Assembly (NCBI GenBank): GCA_028554755.1
Contig: JAPTOF010000007.1
Coordinates: 18,523,001-18,587,000 of the forward strand
Direction: 5' to 3'
From: Cordia subcordata
Lineage: Eukaryota; Streptophyta; Magnoliopsida; Boraginales; Cordiaceae
DNA length: 64,000 nucleotides
Shown here: piece after piece, positions 35,696-47,538 of the stretch
Numbering within the stretch: the first letter of the stretch is position 1
Layout of the letters: every line of letters starts with the position of its first letter
Program-made: the position numbers and the translations under genes
The notes under the pieces: generated by a model
The model's input: only the letters and a program-made list of their open reading frames with translations
Databases searched by the model: none
Told to the model about the DNA's origin: nothing

Positions 35696-35822
35696 TGTGA
35701 TATCCCACAAAAGTACTATGCGGGGCAAAGTGCTACACCAAATGTGCGGTCGGAGCCATCTCTAGAGTGCTGTACCGCTTGGTCCTTGTGTGTGATTGTG
35801 TGCCCCTGACGAGGACGTCAGG
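35696..35822 (+). repeat. TRIM partial LTR D with internal deletion
   Basis: Only the first bases of the LTR (TGTGATATCCCACAAAAG) remain and run straight into the internal motif TATGCGGGGCAAAGTGC. The rest of the LTR and the primer site are deleted. The same junction occurs at 40742. Confidence 0.85.
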
Positions 35823-36574
35823 TAGGGGTGAGCATTCGGTTATTAACTGAACTGAATAGACCGAACCAAACCGAATCAAAAATATTTTTGATGTTAAAAA
35901 CCGAACCGAATTAATTGGAAACCGAAAAAACTGAAACCGAAACGCATTTCGGTCTATTCCGTTCGGTGAAAACCGAAATTAAACAAATAAAAACTAAAAA
36001 GGAAACTAATACATTTTTTGTATTAAAATACAACAAAACCTAAATCAAACAACCTTATTCATTAATCTATATCATATATAATAGAACATTTAAGTTTGTT
36101 ACAAATTAAAAAGCTCAATTAATCTATATAAACATAAATTATATAACATAAAGGCACCTAATGTAACATAAAATCCTAACAAATGAAATACAAATTTAAA
36201 ATTTTAAAAGTCTCAACAATATAAAATGTAATATAAAGTCATAAAGTCCCAATTCAAGTTACAACATAAAATACAACATGCTTAAGTCTCGATAACAAGA
36301 AAAACAACATTTAAACTAATAGTTCTAACAACGTTAACATTAAAAAGTCCTAACATTTTTCAACATTCAAATAACAATAAAAGTCCCAACAATATAAGTG
36401 GTTCTCTTCAATTGATTCAATAGTTCATACAATCTCATGTGCTGGCTCCATAGCAACATTTTGCAATCCTGAAAATAAACCAAATTTACCAATTAATAAT
36501 AAAACTAAAAAGTAAATAAATCAAAAGGAACCAAAAATAAACTAAATACAAAACATATCACCTTTTTCAATTTT

Positions 36575-38626
36575 CTCAATCTCCTATAGATCTTTTTCAA
36601 CATTAATTGGTACCGATGATGGACGAAGCCAATCTTGTGCACATATCAAAGCTTGTGCCAATTTAGGACTTAAAGAGCTTCTAAATGCATCAAGAACACG
36701 ACCACCAATGCTAAATGTAGACTTTGATGCAACAGTGGAGATTGGAATGGCCAATATGTCTTTAGCCATAACAGAAAGGATAGGAAATCTGGAGCTATTA
36801 ATCTTCCACCACTCTAATATGTCAAACCCATCATTTTCTTGTTCAATTTCTTCACCAAGATACTTATCCAACTCTGATTTACTGCTACTCTCTTCACCCT
36901 TCTCCATTTTGCATTTCTTGTAATATTGATTCATCTTAATCCATGCCTTCTTTGTAAGATCATCAGTTTCTATACTTAAATCTATGTCTTGATCACTTCC
37001 TTTCCCACTTTCCTCTTCAGGTGCCAGCTTGTTCTTGTACTCATGAAACAAAGAATAAGTCAACTCTTTAACATTATTCCCTATTTAAAGTCCTACTTCA
37101 CCAGGATACATTATGGAAATGGCAAATTGCACACGGTTCAACTTTTGTCGAGGATCAAGTACAACAGCTAGATAAATAAGCGGATTCATCTTTTTAGGAT
37201 CCCCCCAATATTTGTCAAATTTTTGTTTCATCCTCAATGCCATCATTCTTGCATATGGATCATTCTCATTCAACATCTCTTGCAAAAGTGTATGAACCCC
37301 AAAAATTTCTTGAAAAAATCTATTAGAGGTAACATACAAAGAACCAGAAACTTTTAACGTAAGTGAATAGAAAGCTCTCAAGTAGACCAACATTCTTCTA
37401 GCATTAGCCTAGTCATCACTAGAAGGTACTCCATAAAATTTATCCTCTAACTCATATCTAAATATAGGTTCTTGATTTTCAAAACTTCTAAATGCAAGTT
37501 CATATTTCTCAGCTATTTCTATCATTAAATAAGTTGAGTTCCACCTTGTAGACACATCTAGGCACAATGAGCTTTTATATTGAACTTTTTCACTTTCAGC
37601 ACACTCTTTAAACTTCCTCAACCTAGCTGGAGATTGTCTAACAAAACGTACATCATCTCTAATTCATTTCACTGAATCCCCAATCTTCTTCAATCCATCA
37701 TTAACCACCAAATTAACTATGTGAGCAATGCATCTCATGTGAAGATGAACACATTTCATAATGCTAGTTCCCCATTGATTAATCTTTTCTCTTAGAAACC
37801 CAATTGCAACATCATTGGAACTTGCATTATCAACTGTCACTGTGAACACCTTACCAATTCCCCAATCATTCAAGCAACCCACAATTTCTCTACCCATGAC
37901 CTTTTCTTTGTGACTAGAAATTGAACAAAAATTAATTATCATTTTGTGCAATTTCCACCCACTATCAATCCAATGAGCTGTGAGGCACATAAAATTAATT
38001 TTTTGTTGTGATGTCCAAGTATCAGTAGTGAGACACACTCTTTGATTAGTCTCTTTGAACATTTTTTTCAACTTTAACTTCTCAGAAAAATAAAGTTCAT
38101 AACAATCCCTCGACACTGTCCAACGTGAAGGAATACGAAACCTAGGGCACGCTTGAGACATGAAATGTAAAACCAAAACCCTCAGAAAACTTGAAAGGTA
38201 GCTCATCAACAATAATCATGAAAATAAATGCTTTTCTTATGGCCTCTTGGTCAAATCTCCATGTCCCTAAAGAATAGTCTCAATTATCTCCTACTTGACC
38301 CGTCAAAGAGGCTTGCAAACTCAATTGTGTTTCTTTGTGTCTACACTATGAGAAAATTTTTTTCAATTTGACATATGAGATCTCAATGCAGTAGTCCCAT
38401 TTTTCTTTGGATTGCAACAAAATTCTCTAGCACAGTAATTGCACTTACCTTTTATCTCTCCTTCATCAGTGGTAAACTTAGTGAAGTGGTCCCACACCTT
38501 TGATCTCGGTTTCATGGCTTTTCTTTTTGGTTTTGAAGTAGCTACTATGTCAGCTTCACTTGTAGGCTGAGGGTGAGTGCTTTTCATATTTTTCTCAACA
38601 TTATTTGACTCACCAACTTGTGGCAT
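36575..38626 (-). pseudogene. hAT transposase (BED finger plus dimerisation domain), broken
   Basis: Reading from 38626 leftwards: a BED zinc finger (KVWDHFTKF, C-X2-C in CNYCAREF, then H in LRSHMSN); a damaged linker (38213-38362) with several stops; a catalytic-core stretch 38212-37664 (DTWTSQQKINF, VTVDNASSND, CIAHIVNL); 37621-37409 (LDVSTRWNSTYLM); 37393-37085; and the C-terminal dimerisation domain at 37063-36584 (WWKINSSRFPILSVMAKDIL, then RSSLSP...ALICAQDWL). At least four stops or frameshifts separate these pieces. By family knowledge the protein would cut and paste the element. This copy cannot. Confidence 0.92.
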
Positions 38627-38883
38627 CTATATCAAATGCAACAACAAGATAGATTGTTAAATCATTTATGAGTTTTAGAATGGAAATGTTCATGTGCAGC
38701 TACCATTCTTTAATATTTAAAGCCATGTTTAACACTTGATGTGTGTTTTACAAGTCAGTCACAAGATAAATAAATTAGCTTTCTCTTGTAGTGTTCAATG
38801 GACACTAAAAAGACCAAATACTATCACAAAAAAGGCACAAAAAAGACCAAAGCTAACATCAGTTACTCACACAGCCAAAAAGA

Positions 38884-38887
<4 letters not shown>

Positions 38888-38928
<41 letters not shown>
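38888..38928. repeat. AT dinucleotide microsatellite inside the hAT element
   Basis: About twenty TA units, directly before the first copy of the 90-bp duplication in the element's non-coding part. Confidence 0.9.
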
Positions 38929-38930
<2 letters not shown>

Positions 38931-40227
38931 CTCAGCATGCATAAGCTAAACAAAATAAGCTCTGCACAACTCTCTCTTTCACACACGATCAGCCATAAGT
39001 TTATATTATATTATATATATAAGCTCAGCATGCATAAGCTTAACAAAATAAGCTCTGCACAACTCTCTCTCTTTCACACACGATCAGCCATAAGTTTTCT
39101 CCCTCTTCTCACTTCTCCAATCACAACAGCTACTAAACTTAGCAGCGAAGCAAAGCAACCAAAAAGGAGCTGATTCTTGTTCTCGATCTCAAGCTTGCTG
39201 GCATCGACAAGTAACACATAAATCTCTATCTATCTCCCCCTCTCTCTCTTTTTTAATGTTTTCAATTTTTATAAAAATTAGTTGTTAAATTATTTTTCTT
39301 TTCCAGGTTGGTTCGTTTAAGAAATTAAAGGGGAGACTATAACGGGCTTGAGTTTTCAGCCTAAAATTTTATCATATATTTATCATTTTTTTACATTTTT
39401 CTTTAAATCCCAAACAAAGAAAAATAACAAAGAAAGAGTATATAGGAGTTGAGCACATCAGAAGCAAAAAATATAAATTTTCGAGTATAAAGGCTAACTT
39501 TTTCTAAGGATTTGTCAAAGTTTTATGTTTCTAGAAGTTTTTCAAAACAAAAAAGAAAAAGAGCAAAAGAAAAAGGAGGGGGAGGTGTTGCTGGTAAACA
39601 TACCTGGTCCTCGCCCGTCGTGACTCGTGAGTCTACTGTCGCAACCTTGAGGAGGGGGAGGTGCTGTCTCACTGACTTTGAGACTTCGACAAACTTGTCG
39701 GGTGGTGAGGGAGAGACTTGAGGAAGGGAAGGTGTTGCGGGTAGAACTTAAGTTTAAGCCTTTGAGACTTGAGTCTTGAGGAGGAGAGATCAGAGAGGGG
39801 ACATTGGAGTGGTTGCTAGGAGAAAGAAGGTGAGTCAAACTGTCAAAAAGAGAGTGTTTAGAAATCAAGGGTTAGGAAAATTGGAAAAAGAAACTAGGCA
39901 AAGTGGAAAAGTCTAGAACTTTTAATGTTTAGAAAGCTGAAAGTTTCAAAATCAAATATTTAGAATTTAAATGATAATATATATATATATAATTATATAT
40001 TATATATATAAAATATTAATTTTTTTAATATATAAATACTATTCGGTTAATTTGGTCTATTCGGTTAATTTTTTGGCTCTCCAAACCGAACCGAATAGGT
40101 CGAATTTTTTTTTAAATAACTGAACTGAACCGAATAGACCAATTAACCGAACCGAATAAACCGAAATCAATTTGGTTCGGTTTGGTTTTTGCTCACCCCT
40201 AACGTCAGGTCCTCAACATGGGGTGAA

Positions 40228-40404
40228 TATGATATCCCACATCGGTTTGTGGGATGACTTGTGACTTATTTATAAGTGGATAGAGTTGGTATAACTAATA
40301 ACTTGGGTTAACCATTTTGGGCTAGTTAATTAGATGCCCAAGTAGTTATTAGTTATACCTCCAACACCAGTCTCGCTCGCAGGCCTGGGCTCGGAGGCAT
40401 GACA
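40228..40404 (+). repeat. TRIM LTR E
   Basis: 177 bp; its first bases read TATGATATCCC (one change from TGTG). It is the first complete LTR right of the hAT insertion. The primer-like site after it reads TGGTATTCAGAGCCAG. Confidence 0.9.
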
Positions 40405-40741
40405 GAATGGTATTCAGAGCCAGTTGCCAGTTGGTTGCGGGAGCTAAGTGTTATGTGGGGCAAAGTGCTACACCAAATGTACTGTGGGAGCCATCTTTTG
40501 AGTCCTTAGGAGCTATCTCTTGAGTCCTTAGGAGTCACATTTAGAGTTCTGCATCACCTGGTCTTGTGTGTGATTGTGTGGCGAGAGCTAAGTGCTATGC
40601 GGGGCAAAGTGCTATACCAAATGTGTGGTGGGAGCCACCTCTTAAGCCTGTAGGAGCCACCTTTAGAGTCCTGCACCACCTGGCCTTGTGTAAGATTGTG
40701 TGCCCCTGACAAGGACGTCAAGTCCTCAACAGTGGGGTGAA

Positions 40742-40887
40742 TGTGATATCCCACAAAAGTGTTATATGGGGCAAAGTGCTACACCAAATGTGCGGTGGGA
40801 GCTACCTCTAGAGTGCTGAACTGCCTGGTCTTGTGTGTGATTGTGTGCCCCTGACGAGAACGTCAGGTCCTCAACAGGGAGGGTGAA
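40742..40887 (+). repeat. TRIM partial LTR F with the same deletion junction as D
   Basis: It begins TGTGATATCCCACAAAAGT and passes directly to the internal GGGGCAAAGTGC motif, exactly as at 35696. The shared breakpoint shows the deleted unit was copied within the array after the deletion occurred. Confidence 0.85.
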
Positions 40888-41064
40888 TGTGATATCCCAC
40901 ATTGGTTTATGGGATGACTTGTGAGTTGTTTATAAGTAGATGGAGTTGGTATAACTAATAACTTGGGTTAACCATTTTGGGCTAATTGATTAGATACCCA
41001 AGTTGTTATTAGTTATACCTCCAACACCAGTCTCGCTCGCAGGCCTGGGCTCAGGGGCATGATA
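40888..41064 (+). repeat. TRIM LTR G (right end of array)
   Basis: 177 bp, ending CATGATA. It is followed at once by GTCAG, the partner of the duplication left of LTR A. Confidence 0.9.
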
Positions 41065-41337
41065 GTCAGGTTTTCTGTTAATTCATTAACAGATTTTGAG
41101 AGATGTCTGTTTTGTCCTTATCTTATTTAATGAAATATTTAATTTTCCCTTATTCAATTTAAAATAAAAATTTAAATTAGAAAAAGAAAAAAAACATAGG
41201 TGGTGTTCATGTTGTTGGGAGCAGTGGGGTTGGTGGTGATTTTCTTTTTTTTGAAATATGATAAATCAAAATACAGGGAGAAAGAAATAAAAACAGAAGG
41301 TGTATTTATGTAATTAAGGGCAAAAAAGAAAGCTCAA

Positions 41338-42046
41338 TGTCACGGGATCAGAGTTTTGAGGCCGAAAACCCAACCACCGTGCGGCGCTTAGCTAAGCAAA
41401 GGACCTGACTAAGCACACCTGAGGTTACCAGAGATCAGCAACGAAAATACGAGTGTTGGAAGCCAAGCACGTCCTCAACACTTCACCAAGGAAAGGCCCA
41501 CGAAATTGGTAATTGCTGTGCAGCAACTAAACCAACAAAGGGTGGACAGCAAAAGGGAGGCTGCAGCAAGGTTACCAGGCATAAATAAGGGACTTGCAAG
41601 CTTGGAGAATGCTAGTAAAAGAGCAGAGAAGAGCTGGGCGAGAATTTCACTATATTCTCTTTGAGAGAGTTTGCTTTACAATTGTGTATGGAGCTTCTTG
41701 CTCTCTCTATATGCCTGTCTATCAATATATCAAATGTACAAATGCAAGTACAAGATATTTTACAATATAGCAGCTGGTTTTCCCTCCTATTTTCTTGGGC
41801 AGCAGCTGGAACATCTTGGGCAGTAAGCAAGGGGCTGGGCAAGCAGGTAGGAGCCAGCTATTTTCCTTCCAAAACTCAAGCACCAACTCTTTTAGAAGGC
41901 TGCTAAGATGCGGCTGCACCTTCCCCACGAGATTGGCAGGAAAAATGGGGCAATGCATTCACCAAAATTGGCCAACTTAGGCCCAAAATGGGGGCATCAT
42001 CTTGGCAAGGCAGAAATCAATGTGCCAAAATGTGCCGTGCCTTACA
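41338..42046 (-). repeat. Chromovirus 3' LTR
   Basis: 709 bp, the left copy, lying 3' in transcription sense after the polypurine tract and chromodomain end. It aligns with 46826-47534 over its full length. Confidence 0.95.
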
Positions 42047-42057
42047 CACTCCCCCAC

Positions 42058-45000
42058 TTAACTCAGCGTCGTCCCCGACGCCTTTGCACGTTTGAACTCT
42101 TCTATTTGCTTCTTGAATTGCCACAACTGATCTTTATGCTCCCACAAAGCCTCGTGCGTAGAGGCATCTTTCCACTTTACCAAGTATTCCGTCCACCTCG
42201 GCACGCCTTATTTTCCCTTGACTTGATCGGCTAGAATTTCGTCCACTTCCCTGTCAAAGGATGTATCAACGACAATAAGGGCATGATTTGATTCTGCTTT
42301 AGCCGGATCGTCAGGGTCAGCAAAATATAGCTTGAGGAAGCTCACTTGGAAGACAGGATGGATTTTCAACTTCGATGGCAGCTCCAATTGGTAAGAAACT
42401 TTGCCTACTTTTCTGACCACCTTGATGGACCCTCATATTGGCGTACTAGCCTTTTGTGCACTGTCCATAGGGTCTTGAATTGAGAAGGGATGAGCTTCAG
42501 CATCACCATATCTCCTTCATTATATTCCACAAGTCTTTGCTTTTTGTCTGCCTATTTTTTCTTCTTCTTGGCAGCATGCTCCAATGTCGCCCTAGCCATG
42601 TCCCGTTCTTATTGTAATTCTTTTGCAAACTTGTAGGCAGCTGGGGTATTTCTTGTATAGCCAAAATCAATCGTGTGGGGAGTCAATGGTTGACGGCCTG
42701 TGTTAATCTCAAAGGGACTCCGGCTAGTAGACTCACTCCTTTGGAGGTTATAGGAAAATTGAGCCATATCTAAGAGTCTAACCCAATCCTTCTGGTTGGC
42801 ACTCACATAGTGCCTTAAGTAGAGCTCAAGCAAAGCATTCACCCACTCCGTTTGCCTATCGGTTTGAGGATGAAAGCTGGTAGAGAAAGCCAAGTCAGAG
42901 CCAAGAAGTTTGAACAATTCTGACCAAAATTTCCCAGTGAACAGAGGGTCCCTGTCGCTCACAATCATCTTCGGCACACCGAATCATTTCACCACATATC
43001 TCATGAAAAGCTTGGCTGCTTCATGTGCAGTGACATCCGGAGAAGCAGGGATGAAAATAGTATACTTGGATAGCCTGTCTGCCACAACCAAAATGGTGCC
43101 ACATTCTTCAGACTTCGGCAAGCAAGTGATGAAGTCCATGGTGACATGCTTAAATGGATTCTCCGGCACTAGCAGTGGCTGAAGAAGCCCTGCCGGGTGA
43201 TTCTGCTCAATTTTATCTTGCTGGCATACCAAGCATGTCTTCACATAAGTCTGCACATTATCACGCATCCTTAGCCAATAGTAAGCATCTTTAACTAAGG
43301 CCATGGTGTGATGAATACTAGGGCGCCCTGCCCATAGAGAATTATGGCATTCCTTCAGAATTTCTCGCCATAAACTCCCTCATTTTGTTACAAATACACG
43401 GTTTCTTTTTGTGAGCAACAAACCATCCTGCACCTAAAATCGTCGGGTTTTGCCTTCCTTGGCATAGTTGATGAGTCCCTGGGCCATGGGATCATACTCT
43501 AGCCCTTCACGAATTTTATTAATTAAAGGGCTATTTGGGCGGCTTATAGCAGCAAATTGTGCCTTTCTACTTAATGCATCGGCAACACGATTATCCTTTC
43601 CTGGCTTGTATTCCATGGTGAAATCAAACTTTGCCAGGAATTCTTGCCACCGGCCTTGCTTGGGGGTGAGTTTCTTTTGCGTTTGAAAATAACTGGCAGC
43701 CATATTATCCGTCCTCACCACAAACCTGGTCCTAAGCAAATAATGACGCCATGTCCGAAGGTAATGCACCACGACAGTCATTTCTTTCTCATGGATAGCA
43801 TATCGTTGCTCCGTGTCATTGAGCTTACAACTTTCATATGCAATAGGATGTTTGTCTTGCATCAACACCCATTTGATAGCAAAATCAAAAGCATCAGTGT
43901 GCACTTCAAAAGGCTTGGAAAAGTCTGGCAAGGCAAAGACTGGTTCCCTCGAGACTGTTTGCTTCAATTCTTCAAAGGCAATTTGACATGCTTCACTCCA
44001 TGCCCACAGTCGGTTCTTCTTCAGCAAGTTCGTCAATGGCGCTACAATTGTTGAATACCCTTGGACAAACTGCCGATAATAATTTGCCAGGCCAAGAAAG
44101 GATCTGAGTTGGGGCACTCCAATAGGTGGATCCCAATCTCTAATTGCCTTCACCTTATCATCATCTATTCTGATTTTGTCTCTGCCCACAATATGGCCAA
44201 GGAAGTGCACCTCTTCCTTGGCAAAGCTGCACTTTTCTAGTTTAATGTATAACTCATGTTCCTTCAATTTCTAGAAGACCTGCCTCAAGTGACAAACATG
44301 CTCTTCCAAAGTAGAACTATGCATAACTATATCATCCAAATAAACCACAACAGACTTATCTAAGAACGGCCGGAACACCTTGTTCATGAGTGTGCAAAAA
44401 GTGGCAGGTGCATTTGTTAAACCAAAAGGCATCACAAGATATTCAAAAGTACCATACCTAGTCACGCACGCCGTCTTAGGCTCATCACCCTCCGTAATTC
44501 TGACTCGCCAATACCCTAAGCATAAATCAATTTTGGAGAAAAACCTGGCACCTCTAAGTTGATTAAACAATTCCATAACATGTGGAATGGGGTATTTGTT
44601 TTTTATGGTGATCTTGTTCAGTGCCCTATAATCTACACACATCCGCAAAGAGCCATCACATTTCTTCTAGAATAGCACCTGGGCACCAAATGAAGAGCTT
44701 GATGGCCTGATCATGCCAGCATCAAGCAATTCTTGCAATTGCTTCTTGAGTTCAGCCAACTCTGTTTGTGCCATCCTATAAGGAGCTATGGCAAGAGGCC
44801 TAGCATCTTCAACCAATTCAATCTTGTGATCAATTTCCCACTGTGGAGGCAACTTTTTAGGCAATTCCTTTGGCATGATTTCTTGGAATTCCTACAGGAC
44901 TGCCTAGACAGGTTGAGGAAGATTGTTTAGCTCTTCATTATGTCTTGCCTCTTCCCTTTTTAAGGCCATAAAGTAAATATCCTCATGCCTCTTGAAGCTT

Positions 45001-46727
45001 TTAACAAGTTGCATAGCTAATAAGGTCTTGGCTTCAGATTTGGACCCCCTTTCCATATGCACTTTATAGGGAGAAGAGTTTCCCGTCACCACAATAGAGT
45101 TACCAAATGGCATAAGTAAAGCACGTACCTCATTAAGCCATTCCAATCCCAGCACAAGGTCATAGTCATCCAAGGGCACGATAGTGAAGTTAACAAGCCC
45201 TTGTCATTCATCAATTCTGGTTTGGACACTTCGAGTAACTCCGACAATGGGAACGGCCCTGGAATTAGCTGTCTTGATCATCCCTTGTGTCTTGGTGATC
45301 CTCAAGTCCAGCCTTTGCGCAACATCTGCCCGTAGGAAATTGTTGGTGGCTCCTGTGTCTACCAAGGCTTTAAATGGTTGGCCTTTGATCCTGGTAGTGA
45401 CATAAATAGAACCCTTGTGAGGCTCTTACGGTTTCCTCACCTCAGCCTTTACCGCATTTAGGAATCGAATTGACCCCATTTGTGTTTCTTGTTCCTCACA
45501 TGGTTGGCATTCTTGTTACTTAATCAAAGAAGCCACTTACCCCTTTGAGAACATTTAGCAATCTGATGGTCCTTGCTCTTACATAAAAAGCATTTATACA
45601 CCTTTGGTTTGGCCTGATTGCCTCCCCATTTCCTACCATTATCTCTCTAGTCTTTGGCCTTGGGGTGAGGGGGTTTATGTTAGCCTACCTTAGAGTCGGA
45701 AGAAGATGCAAGGGTTTTAGCCTTGTCCCTAATTCCCCAACTCTTTCCCTTGTTAGCAACTGGCCCCTTTGGCTTAGAGTAATCCCCTCGCTTAGGAAAT
45801 TCAATGAGGCTCTCGACAGCAACTATGGTGGAGGCAAGGTCTTGGATACCACGCCTTTGCAACTCTTTCCTCGCCCATGATTGTAATCTATCAAGGAAAG
45901 AAAACAATGCATCTAAAGAAAACAATGCGTCTTTATCTTGAAAGTCTTTCACATATTCCCGAATGTTGCCTTTGTGTTGTAGCCAATGCAACGACCACGG
46001 ACCTCATACTCCACATTTTTAGGATAAAACTGCCTCTTGATTCCCCTCTTAAAGTCTTCCCACGTTGCCAACGTGCAAGTGCCTCGTTCGACATCGACAA
46101 CACGACGTCTCCACCACAACATCGCAACGTTAGTCAAGTATAGAGAGCCAACAAGTAATTTAGAGGCATCATCTACCAAATTAGAGGCTGCAAAGTATTG
46201 CTCCAAGTTCCAGAGGAAATTCCAAGCTCCTTGGCATTTCTGTTGCCTGAGAATGTTTAGGGCCTAGGCACATCAAGCTTGGAAGCTTGTGGGATGGTAG
46301 GAGTACCACCACTACTTACTGCTGTCTTCCATAAAGAAAGGTCACCTTTGAGTACCTCCATCTCAGTTTTCAATCCTGCAATGGACAGGGAGATATTGTC
46401 CTTGAAGGTGTCAATACTCTTCTTCACAGTATCACCAAGAGAGTTGAGAGTAATAAGCAAATTATCCCGCAAAGTTCTCGCTCCTTTCTCCAGCTCTTCC
46501 ACACGACCAGTTAGATCACCCTCGTTATTACCTTCCAGGCTTTGTATTCGAGGGATAAGGTCGGCTATCACAGCTGCATTCTCGAGCGTGGCCTTCTCCA
46601 CACGTTCAAGGGAAGTTTTAAGAGAGCTCAATTGGTCTCTTGACTCAGACCTGGAGGCTTTTGCACCTTTCCTCGGAGGCTTCTCAGAAGCTACTTGAGT
46701 GCTAGCTTCACCTTCCTCACCAGCCAT
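42058..46727 (-). pseudogene. Chromovirus Gag-Pol with C-terminal chromodomain, broken
   Basis: It starts at MAGEEGEAS (46727). Gag includes a coiled-coil-like segment (to 46257), a retrotrans-gag core (WWRRRVVDVE...W) and a zinc knuckle near 45580 (C-X2-C-X4-H-X4-C). A protease follows with LVDTGATNNF near 45350. The reverse transcriptase (44648-44271) has YLDD in VVVYLDDIV. RNase H and connection lie at 44267-43434. Integrase carries its zinc domain (TCLVCQQDK) and DDE region (43304-42609). The chromodomain at the end (VPRWTEYLVKWKDAS...ALWEH) finishes at TAA 42058. Stops or frame shifts occur near 46257, 45950, 45420, 44890, 44660, 44270, 43430, 42980, 42600, 42420 and one just before the chromodomain (about 42205). 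Chromodomains steer integration toward marked heterochromatin in this clade. Confidence 0.93.
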
Positions 46728-46825
46728 AATCCCAAGCCAATAGCAACAAAACCAATACACAAAGCCAGAAGCTGGATGCGCCAGAAATCAGAATAAAGCC
46801 AAGCGAACTTGACTCTGATACCAAC

Positions 46826-47534
46826 TGTCATGGGATCAGAGTTTTGAGGCTGAAAACCCAACCACCGTACGGTGCTTAGCCAAGCAAAGGACCTGACCAA
46901 GCACGCCTGACGTTACCAGAGATCAACAATGAAAATGGGAGTGTTGGAAGCCAAGCATGACCTCAACACTTCACCAAGGAAAGGCCCACGAAATTGGTAA
47001 TTGCTGTGCAACAACTAAACCAACAAAGGGTGGACAGCAAAAGGGAGGCTGCAGTAAGGTTACCAGGTACAAATAAGGGACTTGCAAGCTTGGAGAATGC
47101 TAGTAAAAGAGCAGAGAAGAGCTGGGTGAGAATTTCACTATATTCTCTTTGAGAGAGTTTGCTTTACAATTGTATATAGAGCTTCTTGCTCTCTCTATAT
47201 GCCTATCTATCAATATATCAAATGTACAAATGCAAGTACAAGATATTTTACAATATAGCAGGTGGTTTTCCCTCCCATTTCCTTGGGCAGCAGCTGGAAC
47301 ATCTTGGGTAGCAAGCAAGGGGCTGGGCAGGCAGGTAGGAGCCAGCTATTTTCCCTCCAAAACTCAAGAACCAACTTTTCTAGAAGGCGACTAGGATGGG
47401 CCTGCACCTTCCCCATGAGATTGGCATAAAAAATGGGGCAATGCGTTCACCAAAATTGGCCAACTTAGGCCCAAAACAGGGGCATCATCTTGGCAAGGCA
47501 GAAATCAAAGTGCCAAAATGTGCAGTGCGTTACA
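46826..47534 (-). repeat. Chromovirus 5' LTR
   Basis: 709 bp, the right copy, lying 5' in transcription sense and followed by the tRNA-Met primer site. Differences from the other LTR are mainly C/T and G/A transitions (for example CACGGG versus CATGGG), as expected from methylation-driven decay. Confidence 0.95.
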
Positions 47535-47538
47535 TCAA

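Larger units (their letters stand above)
35823..40201 (-). mobile_element. hAT DNA transposon with degenerate transposase (4379 bp)
   Basis: It is inserted in the TRIM array with a perfect 8-bp target duplication ACGTCAGG (35815-35822 and 40202-40209). The terminal inverted repeats are TAGGGGTGAGCA. Many subterminal AACCGAA/TTCGGTT motifs crowd both ends, as in transposase-binding zones of hAT elements. The transposase is on the minus strand (36575-38626). The non-coding right part holds an (AT)n tract (38888-38928) and a 90-bp direct duplication containing AAGCTCAGCATGCATAAGC (about 38929 and 39021). Stops and frameshifts make it non-autonomous now. Confidence 0.95.
34366..41064 (+). mobile_element. 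Tandem array of a TRIM (miniature LTR retrotransposon)
   Basis: A chain of one 177-bp LTR alternating with short non-coding internal segments, all in the same orientation. Full LTRs: 34366-34542, 34835-35011, 35204-35380, 40228-40404 and 40888-41064. Partial ones begin at 35696 and 40742. LTRs have TG...CA-type ends (TGTGATATCCC...GTGACA or diverged forms). Two to four bases after each LTR is a primer-binding-like site (TGG(C/T)AT(C/T)CAGAGCCAG or a variant), complementary to initiator tRNA-Met. Each internal segment ends in a purine-rich tract before the next LTR. Internal segments contain no gag or pol. The whole chain is flanked by GTCAG (34361-34365 and 41065-41069), so one insertion grew, probably by unequal exchange. 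A hAT element interrupts it at 35823-40201. Confidence 0.92.
41338..47534 (-). mobile_element. Ty3/gypsy chromovirus retrotransposon, structurally complete
   Basis: Two 709-bp direct LTRs (41338-42046 and 46826-47534) enclose a minus-strand internal region. In transcription sense each LTR starts TGTAA(G/C)GCAC and ends CATGACA-like. The primer site next to the right LTR reads TTGGTATCAGAGTC (initiator tRNA-Met type). The polypurine tract AAGTGGGGGAG precedes the left LTR. TCAA flanks the element on both sides (41334-41337 and 47535-47538). Coding order gag, protease, reverse transcriptase, RNase H, integrase, chromodomain is the chromovirus order. The coding region is broken by stops, so it is non-autonomous. 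LTR differences, roughly one in twenty by eye, suggest a moderately old insertion. Confidence 0.95.

Noticed and set aside
34605..35708. Repeated minus-strand open frames starting MGYHIH in the TRIM array
   Set aside because: They recur only because the TRIM unit recurs. They run through internal sequence into the LTR, carry no domain, and vary in frame between copies.
46279..46698. 139-codon open frame on the plus strand
   Set aside because: It is antisense to the chromovirus gag and has no own motif.
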